DNA from: Podospora pseudocomata
Taxonomy: Eukaryota > Ascomycota > Sordariomycetes > Sordariales > Podosporaceae
Assembly (NCBI RefSeq): GCF_035222375.1
Contig: NW_026946366.1
Location: forward strand, 1,054,001-1,118,000
Direction of reading: 5' to 3'
Length of the DNA stretch: 64,000 nucleotides
Shown here piece by piece: positions 34,596 through 45,791 of the stretch. The notes beneath the pieces were generated by a model. That model saw nothing but the letters and a program-made list of their open reading frames with translations. It did not search any database and had not been told where the DNA came from. The first letter of the stretch is position 1. Each line of letters begins with the position of its first letter. Made by a program: the position numbers and the translations under genes.

Positions 34596-37500
34596 GGTAA
34601 CTAAACGGCCCGGAAGCCAACTTACCGACCTCCGATTCCACTGCCTACTCGCTGGCAGCTCGCAGGTGCTGCATGACAGTATCCACCCATCACCGATTAG
34701 CGCCTCCGCGACCAAATCGACGACTTATAGCACTGAACTTCAGGCTATTCCATTGCAACCTTTCTAACCATGGTTGAACACGTTGATCAACCTATGGACC
34801 ACCCGACTGGCGCTGCCTCAGCGCCTCCAAACCCAAGCCTGCAAGGCCTACAGGCTCAAATCAATGCCCTCGAGAACCGGCTTCAGCAAGTGATTTCACT
34901 GCTTGAACGCAACTTAGTGGCTGAACAACAACAGCCGCAGCCACCTCCTCAACCCCCCGCGCTTACTCCTGAGCCCCCTACATTTACAGGGCTCTCAGGA
35001 CACTCAGCAATAGACTTCAGCGCTCTTACGACGAAAGAGCTAGCTAAACAGTCCCTTCACCTTACTGAAAAACAGCGCCTTTCAGGGCCTGAGAACTACC
35101 AACAGTGGTACCAGGCTATCTCGATTCAGTTCAGGGCACTACAAATCCCTGACTTTCTAGAGGACCCAGACCGGATCAGTGGTCTACTTACTGATCCACA
35201 AAAGGCTGCCCTGCTCTTGACCCTCCGAAATACACTGAGGGAGGGACCACTTTCCACCATCGCCTTCGAGACCGACCCCGCCGTGGCTTATAAACGCCTG
35301 AGAGTACAGTACGCTCCTACCCAGCCAGTGCTCCGAGACTCCCTATATAGGGAATACCACGACCTGAGATTCGACGGATCAACCAGCATTGTGGACTTCA
35401 ATGCCAAATTCAACACTCTCGCAGTCCGGCTCAGCGCACTAGGCGTTAAAATAGCTGAGATTGATCAAATCAACCACTACTTCAACATACTTGAAGGCCA
35501 TTTCTCTCAGTGGGCAGAGCGCTGCAGAGGCCTACTACGGCAAGAACAGTGGCTCTACAATACAGAAGGCAAGCCTACTAAGCTAAGCCTACTGTACTTC
35601 CAAGAGGACTTACTAGCTGAGACTCGCAACACGGCCTCAACCACCTCACAGCGGCTCTCAGCACTGCAAGCTGATTATAAGCGCAATCGCAGGCCTAACC
35701 ATAGGACTAGCAATAGCAACCAGAACTCTCAAACTTCTACCGAGAAAGATGAGAGCCCTGAGTCCTCAAACCAACCCACTGGCCAGCTCACCAATCCAAA
35801 GAGCAAGCGGCGAGGGCAACAACGAAGTCAACAACGAGGCCAAAGACCTAAGAAGGAACCCCAGGAAGAGGCCTTCAACACTGAAGATGTGGAAAATCCC
35901 ACTGAAAACTCAGCCACCAATGACGCCTTCACCATAGGCTACAACCTCGAGTTTGGCACCATATTCAACAGCAACACCGCTGAGGAATATAGCGATCCAG
36001 AGCCACCTGAGAGCTCTGATTTCACTCATTACAGTCACAAATCCTCCAACCAGTGGCTCTTTGACACAGGGTCTACAGTGCACATCTGCAATAACAAAGC
36101 CCTCTTCACAGACCTACAGCTCTCTTCATCACTAGGAACCGTAGGTACAGGTGGTGGTCCTGTCAAGCCACAGGGCATAGGCACTGTGAGAGTTGGATTC
36201 CTCACCGGGTTCAAGGACGATGGCAAAGCAGTCTACAGTTCTGTCACTCTTCAAAAGACTCTCTACATTCCAGGCTTCCCACTAAATATAGTGAGTGGCT
36301 ACAGGCTTTATGCCTCAGGGGCATAATGATAAAAGAAAAGCTGTATACGGCCTCTCGGAAGCTATTAGCACTGCTAAACTTCCAGAAAAACGGCTTCTTC
36401 TTCACCACCAAAGGCGCAAACAGCGTCAAAACTGCCTCTCATCAACCACTAGTCTATGGGTCTACGTGGCACTGTTATACCACTGAGGACAGTAATGACA
36501 GTGAGGCTCGAGAAGCCCCTGAACTCCTGAACACCTCTGAAAACTCAGAACTTCTAGAGGGGGTATCAGAGCCATCGGTGGCTCCCACATCCACCACTGC
36601 GCTGAAGAAACCCTCTGAAGCGCTGATCCAGGCCGCCCAGCTCTGGCATGTCAGACTAGGGCATATCGGCCTAGACCTTCTGAGAAAAACTGCCTTGATT
36701 ACCAAAGGCATGCCCAACTTCCAGATGATACGCCCTGAAGACTTGGCCTGCAGAAGCTGTGATGCAGCAAATATGCTGCGGAAACCTTCTAAGCGACCCA
36801 TAACTGATCCACCACTGGCCCTAGGTCGGCTAGAGGGGGGATATATTTGTTATCCGCCCTACGCCACTGAATAACAGACCTTATGGTCTTATTCTAGTGG
36901 ATCGGAAGACCCGCTTCAGGATGATAAGGCTTCTGAAATCCAAAGATGAAGCTGCTACACAAGCTCGGTCCACTATAGAAGCATTATACAACACGTATAA
37001 GCGGTACCCAGCCCAGTTTCACTATGACGGAGGCAAGGAAATGAGAGCCTTGCTGCCTTACCTCGCTGAAAAAGGCATTACCTTCAGCGAATCAAGCCCC
37101 TACGCTCACCACCAAAACGGCCTAGCAGAACGGTCAATACGGGTGGTCTTGGACCGCCTCAGAGCTACTCTCATAGCCTCTGAGCTTCCTCCAACTCTCT
37201 GGTGCTATATTATAGGCCCTATCGTAGAGTTGATTAACCGCACTGCGAATTCCACTCGGGAGCTCACCCCTTACCAGCTCTTCCTTGACGAACTGGTGCC
37301 CTCTCAAGCACCACACGTCCCTGACCTTCAACACTACAGAGCTATTGGCACTGAAGTCACAGTGCTCATACCCCCTGAGAAGCGTCCTACGGGGCAGAAG
37401 CTGCTACCCAGAGGCACCAAAGGACGGCTACTAGCAGTCCTAGGGCACCAAACCTACCTAGTGTGGCTCGGCCAACGACAGGTAGTTCAAACTCCCTTCG

Positions 37501-39451
37501 TCAAATTCTACGAGGACTTCAGGTCTCACCTACAAGGCCCTCGGAGTCCTACAAGCACCTTGCAGCTCCCTGAAGCTGAGGAGGCTGAAGAGCTCACAGC
37601 ACCTTCCACAGAGGAAGAATTATCCTCTGTACCTACAGCACCTTCCAGGTCTACCAGCATTGAAATCCACCTACCACAAGCTTCCAAAAGCAAAAAGAAG
37701 AATATCAAGCAGTGGATGACGACGATGCTATGGATACCACTGAATTGGTAACTTACTTAGCTACCAATGCTGCTGCTGCAGTGGCTACCACCAACCACAC
37801 TTCAGAGCCCAATACCTTCAAGCAAGCTCTAAAGCACCCACTGAAGGAGCATTGGCTAAAGGCCACCTTCAATGAGCTACAACAGCTACTAGCCACCAAG
37901 ACCTTTTACTTCGTCAAGCGCTCTAGGGCATTTAAACGCCCTATCACCAGCCGCTGGGTTTTCAAGGAAAAGAAGGACTCCCAGGGCCGAACTACTAAGT
38001 TCAAAGCTCGGCTAGTGGTGAGAGGCTTCCAACAAGTCCCTGGAACTGATTTCTCAGAAACCTTTGCCACCACTGCAGCACCACCTACCTGGAGGGTAAT
38101 ACTGGCTATTGCAGCCGTTGAGGACCTTGAAGTCGAACAAATCGATTTTATAGGAGCCTTTTTGAATTCAGGCATAGATTTCGATATATATATTGAAATC
38201 CCAGAAGGCCTATACGAATTCAGCATCAGCAGTGAAGCTGCCATAACACTGCTAAAACAACACGGTTGGGATCCCTCTGAAGATCAAGTTGTACTGCTGA
38301 AGAAGTCTCTATACGGCTTGAAGCAAGCTCCCTATCTCTGGCAACAGCAGGTAGCCGGTCTAGCCAAAAGCTTAGGTTTCCGACCTCTGACCTCTGATTC
38401 GGCCATCTACCACAATGCAAAGGATGGCATCTTCATCGTCAGCCACGTAGATGACTGTCTCCCTAGTTGGGCCTTCTATTCAGAAGATCCAAGCTTTGAA
38501 GCAAGGCCTAGCCAAAGCCTACGATATTGAAGATCTAGGCCCAGCCAAATTCTTCCTAGGTGTTCAAATTGAACGAGACAGGACCAACCGCCAGCTGTGG
38601 CTTCACCAAAGAGCCTATATTACAGAGGCTATTCAACACTTCGGCCTCAGCACCCATGGGCCCGCAATACCGCTCTCTCCAGGACTCACTGGTACTGAAA
38701 CATCATCACAACCACTGAGCAAGGCAGACCAGAAGCTATATCAACGCCTTATAGGCACTGCAACTTACGCCATGACTCAAACCAGAGTTGATATAGCGCA
38801 TTCCATTCAGTGGCTCTCACGGCACCTACAGCAGCCAACAGTAGCCCACTTGAAGGCAGCCAAGAAGCTCCTCAGCTACCTATACAGCACTGCCGAATAC
38901 GCCATTACCTATGGTACCTCAAGGAACACACAGCCCATAGGGTACACTGATAGTGATTTTGCAGGCTGCAAGACCACTGCCCGCTCAACGTACGGCTACG
39001 TATTCCTCATCAGTGGAGGCCCAGTAAGCTGGAAATCCAAGCGAGCCTCAACAGTGGCTTACAGCACCCTCGAGGCTGAATATACTGCACTCATAGAAGG
39101 TAACCGAGAGGCATTGTGGCTACGAGGCTTGTTCAGTGAGATACAGCGCCCACTCCAGATACCTACTCCCTGAAATCAGACAACCAAGGTGCTATAGAGA
39201 CTGCTTACAACCCCAAGCACCACAGCCGAACTAAGCACACCCTCTTGAAATTCCAAGGCGTAAGAGAGAGTTTTCAGCAGGCAACATCACTATATCCTTT
39301 GTCTCTACAGAGGATATGGCTGCTGATGGGCTAACAAAGGCTCTAACAGCTCCTAAGTTCCAGCGCTTCCTACAGCTGCTGAACTACTCTAAGCCCTACA
39401 GTTTAAAGCTGTAGAGGGGGCTCAGTGGCACCTATAAAGCCACAGAGGGGG

Positions 39452-39989
39452 TGTTAATGTGTGGCACATAATAGGTGCCAGGTAAGACTCAGGTGTTGAG
39501 GTACTGGGAAGGTCTAACTTCTTCCCTACAAACCTACCCGGGAGACATCAAAGGAAGGTTTGTCAGCTGTCGAAGGATATCGAAGTCCATAGAACATTAG
39601 CTATACCATCCATAGCTTAGTTGTCCCACAGAATACCTTGCTACTCTATGGGGGCCCAGTGCCCCACAGAGCCTGCTGGAAGGCCAGCACACTTATATAA
39701 GTAGACCTCTCCTCTCCTCTCAATCCTGTATATAGAATAAGCATAAGCAAGAATATAAGCCAATGACATACATGCACTAAAAGCCTCTGTATTAGACTAC
39801 GTACAAGCACTCAAAGCCTCTGTACTGTGGCGTCTTGCCCACTGTGATAACAGTGGTCTTGCTTCCTTCAGCACTGCTGTCGTATCCCCTTTTTCTCCAG
39901 CTTCCGCTACGCACTGCTACAAGCGCATAGTTCGCTGTAGCTCCCCTGTAGGTACTGTATTACAGACCTATAGGGCAACGCAGCAAACA
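39452..39989 (+). repeat. 3' LTR of copia element
   Basis: 538 bp; preceded by the purine tract AGAGGGGG (39444-39451) and followed by the right target duplication CAACC at 39990-39994. Confidence 0.95.
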
Positions 39990-39994
39990 CAACC

Positions 39995-40391
39995 AAAGAT
40001 AAGCATAAAGAATAAGCGAACTGTTGTTTCTGCTGTGTCACCTTGTTGGGACCTTCTCGAAGCTGCCAATGATGAGCATGGGCGGAACAATTTCCGCCTC
40101 CTTCTCGGGGAAGACCAGATTTGGTATGTTACATCTATGTCCCCTTTGGCTTTCTTCCAGAAGGGCAGATATGCAACCATCAGTCCATGGCAGTTCCTTC
40201 CTCCTGTGGGGATAGATGTGCATGTAACGTGGATTGACTCATGTAAAGATGTGCTATATATCAGGATGAGTCTGATGGGGCAGGTAGTAGCTACCTATCT
40301 AATTGACGTGTAGATCTCGCAGCCTTCTCCACCCCCATCTTGTAGCACCTACCCTACTCCTTCGTACAGAATATTCCCCCCCAAAAGCACA
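39995..40391. other. MDR reductase promoter next to copia insertion
   Basis: Host DNA between the right LTR and the reductase start. It contains an inverted repeat at 40081-40098 and an open frame without ATG (40035-40313) that I cannot assign. Confidence 0.5.
40081..40098. promoter_or_regulatory. Dyad GGCGGAA-N4-TTCCGCC (CGG-N8-CCG)
   Basis: A perfect 7-bp inverted repeat with a 4-bp spacer, again placing CGG and CCG 8 bp apart as in the NRPS/methyltransferase promoter. It is about 294 bp upstream of the MDR reductase ATG. Candidate binding site for the cluster's Zn2Cys6 regulator. Confidence 0.4.
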
Positions 40392-41435
40392 ATGGCGCAA
40401 TCCCTCGCCCAAACCGGCACCACCTGCCAACTCACCACCCACCCCATCCCCTCCCTGCCGGCCGAATCCCCCCCCGACTCCGTCCTCGTCCGCTTCCTCG
40501 CCTCCCCCGTCAACCGCGTCGACCTCATGGTCCTAAACAACCAATACCCCCTCAAACCAAAATACACCTCCCCCACCACCAACACTCCCATCCCCGGCTT
40601 CGACGGCATCGCCCTCGTCGAATCCTCCACCTCCCCCCTCTTTTCCCCCGGAGACCTCACACTCCCCCGTGACCTCGGCCTCGGAACCTGGCGCACCCAC
40701 GCCATCCTCCCCGCCTCCTCCCTCCTCAAACTCCCCCCCAGCGTCAGCACCATCTCCCCCATCGACGCATCCCTCATCCGCTCCGGAGCCCTAATCGCCC
40801 ACCTCCTCCTCACCAACCCCTCCACCCCCCTCAAAGCAGGCGACCACATCATCATCTCAGCAGGAACAAGCACAGTCTCCCAGTTCCTCATCCAACTGGC
40901 CAAACACCGTGGCATAAAACCCATCCTCGTCATCCGCGACCGTCCCAATCCAGAACCGGTCAAGGCCGAGCTCCTTGCTCTCGGTGCAGAAGCTGTCCTG
41001 ACAGAGTCCGAGGTAGAGGCCGGACTCCTTCTCCCCAAACAACCCATCATCCTCGCCCTCGACAGCGTCTTTGGCAAAATCGGCGAGCTCCTCGCAGCTT
41101 CCCTCGCACCAGGCGGCAAGTTCGTGCTTGTTGGCTTGTTGGCTGGCCCAAAGGCGAGCATGCAGCTCACGACTCAGCATTTGTTCAACCGGCAGCTCAG
41201 TTTCCTGCCCTTTAGGGGTTCGGAACACCTCAAGAGAATGGGGGACGAACAGACGGAAAGCTTGATCGGTGAGATTGCGAGAATGTTTGTGGATGGGACG
41301 TTGAAAAGGCCCAGGGTCAAGGTTGTGGACTGGACCACCGCTGGTGAGGGTGAGGTTGAAAAAGCGCTGAAAGAGGCGGTCGAGCTTGCCAAAGGGGAGG
41401 CAGGACACGTCAAGACTGTTTGGAAATTGACTTGA
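40392..41435 (+). CDS. MDR-family NADPH enoyl reductase (Etr1/MECR-like)
   Basis: Intronless, 347 residues. The N-terminal GroES-like part reads VRFLASPVNRVDLMVLNNQYP...PGFDGIALVESS and then GLGTWRTHAILPASSLLKLP. The Rossmann part has GDHIIISAGTSTVSQFLIQLAKHRG, where the usual GxGxxG is weak, and APGGKFVLVGLLAG. No zinc-binding Cys/His cluster is seen, as in quinone/enoyl reductases. Closest pattern is the 2-enoyl-thioester reductase Etr1 of mitochondrial fatty-acid synthesis, but no mitochondrial presequence is visible and the core is divergent. This suggests a pathway-specific paralogue. The 5' half uses strikingly C-rich codons (long CCC/CTC/ACC runs). Confidence 0.8.
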   Translation: MAQSLAQTGTTCQLTTHPIPSLPAESPPDSVLVRFLASPVNRVDLMVLNNQYPLKPKYTSPTTNTPIPGFDGIALVESSTSPLFSPGDLTLPRDLGLGTWRTHAILPASSLLKLPPSVSTISPIDASLIRSGALIAHLLLTNPSTPLKAGDHIIISAGTSTVSQFLIQLAKHRGIKPILVIRDRPNPEPVKAELLALGAEAVLTESEVEAGLLLPKQPIILALDSVFGKIGELLAASLAPGGKFVLVGLLAGPKASMQLTTQHLFNRQLSFLPFRGSEHLKRMGDEQTESLIGEIARMFVDGTLKRPRVKVVDWTTAGEGEVEKALKEAVELAKGEAGHVKTVWKLT

Positions 41436-41753
41436 ACTGAAGACATAGTGAGCACTGGATATCAGATTACCTAGAGGTGTAGAACTTCCAATTAGCGCAA
41501 GTACAAGAATAAAAAACTCCGCGGGTGTTTCTCTCAAACCACCCAAGTTTGCTCGCATTCACAGAGAATTGAAAAAAAAGGCCGCCGACATCCAGTCCAT
41601 TTTGATTTTACCAACTTCCCTGGCTGCCCAAACGCGACTGTTTCCAACTTTATCACATGTACATTACATGGCCCAGAAACCACACTCAAAAGCCGGTCAC
41701 CAATCTGTCACTGTTTCCAACACCTCCAATCCAACTCCCGAATCATAAAGCTC
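41436..41753. other. Convergent 3' flanks of MDR reductase and MFS exporter
   Basis: Both genes end here; no other signal seen. Confidence 0.5.
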
Positions 41754-43685
41754 TTACGCCGCAATGGCCTGAATATTACCAAACATCTTCCGTTGCTAAC
41801 AAAGCCGTCAGTCACATCCTCACAGTCAATCAGGAGAGAAAGAATACTCACAGTAAAGCACACCGAAAGCACCAAACTAAAAGCAGCCGCAACATATACA
41901 GGAATAAACACCTGCCTCAGCGCGACAACAATCGCATCCGTGGCCGCAGCACGCACCCCAGGGGCCAAAGAGCTGAAGAACTCGCCACTGGTCCCCGAGA
42001 TGGCCATCTGAAGCTGCTCCCGTGTCGCATCAGGCAGGACCACCATCAGATTCTTGATAGCGTCATTGACAAAGATGGCACCAGCAATCGCAAGACCCAA
42101 CGCGATACCACCCAACTGACCCAGCATCATGAACGAGATCGCATACGCCATGTCCGCTGGCGGGGTGACAGCTTGGATAACAGCATACCCGGCCTGGATA
42201 AAGCAACCGGTACCAATACCAAGCAGAATCTCGAAGCCGTAGATCTGACCCTCAGGCGTCTCGGTCGTGATGCGAGCTGTGACACGGTTAGTTCCCCTTC
42301 CATTGGCAACAGAACAAGACAAAGACTTACACATCAAAACCCCGCCAATCAACGTCAAAACACTCCCAAAAACATACCACGGCTGGAAGTAACTAAACCT
42401 CGCCATCAAATGCCCATTCGCAAGAATAGCGGCGCTCAGCACAAAAATAAGCGGCAACAACCTCACCGCCGCCGTGATGGCACTATCGCCCCTCGTGAAC
42501 TGGAAATACAGCGGGACATAGTAAATCGGCACGAAGCCAGCCGTGTTCACCGCCGCAGCGCAGCAAAAAAGCAGCACCGCATTCCAGTTCCTCATGAACT
42601 GGATGGGAAAGATCCTCGAGGTCAGGTTGGTCAGGATGGTGTAGGTTTGTTGGATCCCAAAAAGGATAAAGAGCGAAAACGCCACGACAAAAAGCGCGAT
42701 GATCTGCCCGCTGTCCCAGGCATAAAGCGCGCCACCGAGGTTGGTAGCCATGATCAAGGCCGTGATGGCTCCCATGCTAAGCACAGTTCCGAGCCAGTCA
42801 AACTCCTTGGCAAGCGTCAAGGTCTTGGTCCCGGCACGAGGTTTGAAGTTCGGGATCCAAAGGAGGTAGACCGGGGCGAATAGACCAGCGACACAAAGGT
42901 TGATGTAAAACGCCCACCTCCACGTCGCCGGTGACTCAACGAACGCACCGCCTACCACGGGTCCCAAAACCGTGCCGATACCCCAGACCAGACCGACGAA
43001 ACTAAGATACCCGGGGCGCTCGCGGTCGGAGGTATTGACGGAGAGAAGGGTCATGACACCGAGGTACATGCCATTGCCGCCCATGCCGGCAAGGACACGG
43101 CCGATGATGAGGGCGTCCATGTTGGGAGCTGCACCGCAAAGGGCAGAGCCGACGTTGAAGAGGATGGAGGAGAGGATGTACAGCCATTTAGCGTCGAAGA
43201 GGCCGTACAGGCGGCCGAAGGGGAGGACGACTGCTGCTCCACCGAGGAGGAAACTAGACACAAAGCATGGTCAGAGACTGTACTCTTGCAGAAGGAGGTC
43301 GATGTAAGCATACCCAACAGACAGCCATGGTAGCTTGAGCGCATCGCCAAAATTGTTGACCACGGCTGGTGTGATGTCGGCGACGACTGTGTTGTCGAGG
43401 GAGTAGAGGAAAATGCTGGATAGAATGGCAACGACAACCAAGGCCCACTGTAGGAGGCAAGAAATGTTAGTGAATCTCTCTTATCACACCATATCTCAAC
43501 CGGCAATGAGTCCTTACAATAACACCGTGAATGTTTCTTGGTGATGCATTCTGATCAGGTTCAGCTGGCGCGGCAGTCGGTGCACCGGCTTCGAGCTGTG
43601 AATCGGAGCTGTGGCCGTTGTCCGCCGGCAACTCAACGGCCGGATCAAGCGGCTTCTCCTTGAGGGAGGTCGCTCCAGAAGACAT
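41754..43685 (-). CDS. MFS exporter, DHA2 (14-TM) type
   Basis: Exons 43518-43685, 43314-43447, 42331-43253, 41852-42276 and 41754-41795 (minus) join to 563 residues in frame. A charged N-terminal region (MSSGATSLKEKPLDPAVELPADNG) precedes helix 1 with SLDNTVVADITPAVVN, the DHA2 motif. Further signals are GRLYGLFDAKW (loop 2-3), GRVLAGMGGNGMYLGV, and motif C GIGTVLGPVVGGAF. The C-terminal helix runs into a short tail QRKMFGNIQAIAA from the last small exon. Relatives export toxins and drugs using the proton gradient at the plasma membrane. The position within the cluster suggests product export. The final 14-codon exon rests on splice signals only. Confidence 0.9.
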
Positions 43686-44167
43686 GTTATGGACAGGCGA
43701 CCCGGGGGTCTTGGTAGGTATCAGGTTCGACCTTTGGGATTGTAGCAGGACGATCAATGATGTGATGAAAAGTTGTTGAGAGGAGGAGAGCTTGGTCTGG
43801 ATTAAAAGATGCAAGATGTCGGATTTCAGATTCGCGAGCGCTGCATGTGGCCGGGGGGTCGACGATAAAAAGGAGCGCGGTCGATATTGGGCCGACACAA
43901 AAATGAACACCAAATTAAATCCGCTAATCCAAGGAATGCAAATCTTTTGCAAATCCAGTGATTAGAAATGGGTCTTTGGACACCTGTTTGGCAGCAAACA
44001 AAAAGAAAGGGAGCAAGAGGGACGGCAAGTCGCAGTTGCTCTCCCATTCAAAAACAGGGGTCCACACTGCCCAAAGAGGAAATTGTCCCATGTCACTCTC
44101 AGTGTATCATGTAATCAGACACAGGCTCCATTTTCTACCACAACTATTCTCTGCCTGACAAACACTC
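43686..44167. other. MFS promoter and CMD-gene 3' flank
   Basis: No coding exon recognised. Confidence 0.45.
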
Positions 44168-44782
44168 TCATTTTCCCGTGACAACTTTGTTCAAGTGCTC
44201 CTCCAATCCAGGAATCTCACCATCCAAGTCGATGCGCAAACCCTTGGTGATGCGCGCAATGAGGACATAGACACCAAGCACGACGTAGACTTCGACCAGC
44301 TCCTCCACAGTCAGCAGCTTCTTCGCTTTCTCAACCGTCTCCTCGGTGTTGTTGTATGTGGCAAGCTGCTCGTCCACGAGTTGCAAAATGGCCCGGTCAC
44401 GCTCAGTGAAGACAGTCTCTTTTGCCAATGCATCGACACCCTTGCCGGCGGTGCGCTTGAGGGCCTCGAATTTCTCTTCAGGCATGCCGTTGATGCGTGC
44501 CACTGGAGCGTTGACGTCCCACTCGTACTCTGCGTCCAGCACAGCCGAGATGCGCAGGACAACGAGCTGCCAGTCGAGAAGCGGCAGAATGCGCCGGTTG
44601 CCGTCGAAGAAATTGGCGTAGACTCCCATGAGCCTTGGGAAAGATCCATGTGAGTGTCCCAGGAGGTGAAAGATGTTGCGGCGATACGGGAGATGGGTTA
44701 TCGCCGCTGCCACCTCCGGAGGGGCGGTTTGAAGATCCACATAGGGGACAAGGCAGTTCTGAGTCTTGATAGGGGCAGACAT
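44168..44782 (-). CDS. Carboxymuconolactone decarboxylase/AhpD-like family protein
   Basis: Intronless, 204 residues from MSAPIKTQ (44782); an upstream in-frame ATG at 44809 adds nine residues. The all-helical CMD core is visible: IFHLLGHSHGSFPRLMGVYANFF, LDWQLVVLRISAVLDAEYEWDVN, FTERDRAILQLVDEQL and LTVEELVEVYVVLGVYVLIARI. The position that carries the CxxC/Cys in AhpD peroxidase-type members reads LDAEYEWDVN, without Cys, so thiol chemistry is unlikely. Fungal relatives in metabolite clusters catalyse dehydrations or decarboxylations, or have no known activity. It shares a divergent promoter with the downstream P450. Confidence 0.85.
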   Translation of the reverse strand: MSAPIKTQNCLVPYVDLQTAPPEVAAAITHLPYRRNIFHLLGHSHGSFPRLMGVYANFFDGNRRILPLLDWQLVVLRISAVLDAEYEWDVNAPVARINGMPEEKFEALKRTAGKGVDALAKETVFTERDRAILQLVDEQLATYNNTEETVEKAKKLLTVEELVEVYVVLGVYVLIARITKGLRIDLDGEIPGLEEHLNKVVTGK

Positions 44783-45791
44783 GATAGGCAGATTGATTTG
44801 ATGGTTCACCTTGCACCGTGAGGCTTCTACTGCACAAACTTTGTACCATTATGTATCCGTCACCTTGGTTCTCAGTTCTACAAGTCCTACAGCTACTCCG
44901 AGTATGACACCATGCGGCGTGTCCCGGTGTCCCAAGTGTGCCGTACGATGCAGTACGCCCTGTAGGGCAGTGTGGTCTATGTGGAATTCTGCCACAACTC
45001 TTTTTAGACCCTTCATGTTTCCTCATCCAAAATCATGCATTATCTCCGATGATCGATCCCAGCGCTGCCCTTTGCAGAGTTGCGCCCCGAGAAAATTTCC
45101 TCTTTGGAAGACCAGAAGGTGACCAATCCGATGATTTCAAACGAACCGATGCGCTAACCCGCAATCGGAACTCCGACAAAAATGCCCTTTTAGGAAACCC
45201 CACTATTTAGACAATTTGCAGGAGCCCCACTCTTCTGCTTACAACATCAGTGAAACGGTTAACTTCCTAATTCGGCCACCCCCTCGGCAAGGCTTGCCGC
45301 ATCCTGCGCTCGTGACACGGGCCGAACCCTACCAATCCCAAGCACGTCATGGCTGATCCATTCCATCCTGCTCTCACCGATTTTTCTATCTCCGCTTTGT
45401 GCAAATTATGTCCGACGAGCCTTGGACCCTTGGTGTTGAACTGCCGAGGTGCTGCCACCTGCCAAGTCTTGTACTCCAAAGTACAGCTACGAGGACTACT
45501 ACATGCGGTAGCCGTGCGTTTGGCTGGCGAGTGCCTCTCGAGTAGAACGCGGGGAGACCTTTCTCGGACTATCGCAAGAAAGGCTTGTGGGCTGACACGG
45601 CTATCGACATGCTACAGAGCTGGTGTAGCACGCCGGGAAGGCCCAATGATGGAGATGGTAGAAATACAGCTGCATATGGCAACGAAGACATGCTGATCAA
45701 TATTGATTATGCCTTCATGTTTTACATGACGAAAAAGGGTATCAACATAGGTAGCTAAGCAGAACCAACACCAACATCACAACTCTTTACA
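44783..45791. other. Divergent promoter of CMD protein and second P450
   Basis: 1.0 kb with no gene seen. A short dyad TCGGA-AC-TCCGA lies at 45165-45176, with CGG and CCG only 4 bp apart. ORFs on either strand here lack family signals. Confidence 0.5.

Larger units (their letters stand above)
34045..39989 (+). mobile_element. Ty1/copia LTR retrotransposon, 5.9 kb
   Basis: Two 538-bp LTRs beginning TGTTAATG and ending AGCAAACA bound the element, with a 5-bp target duplication CAACC on both sides. Internal parts in order: gag-like region from about 34770, an aspartic protease with DTGS, integrase zinc-binding and catalytic region, reverse transcriptase, and RNase H. Protease-integrase-RT-RNase H is the Ty1/copia order. 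A polypurine tract lies just before the right LTR. The LTRs look identical by eye, so insertion is recent. The coding part is broken, with about four to five interruptions; no strong RIP decay is evident. It lies 0.3 kb after the methyltransferase and 0.4 kb before the MDR reductase. Confidence 0.95.

Noticed and set aside
41657-42883. 408-codon plus-strand frame opposite the second MFS gene
   Set aside because: Very basic, low-complexity translation without domains; fully overlaps well-supported exons of the minus-strand transporter.
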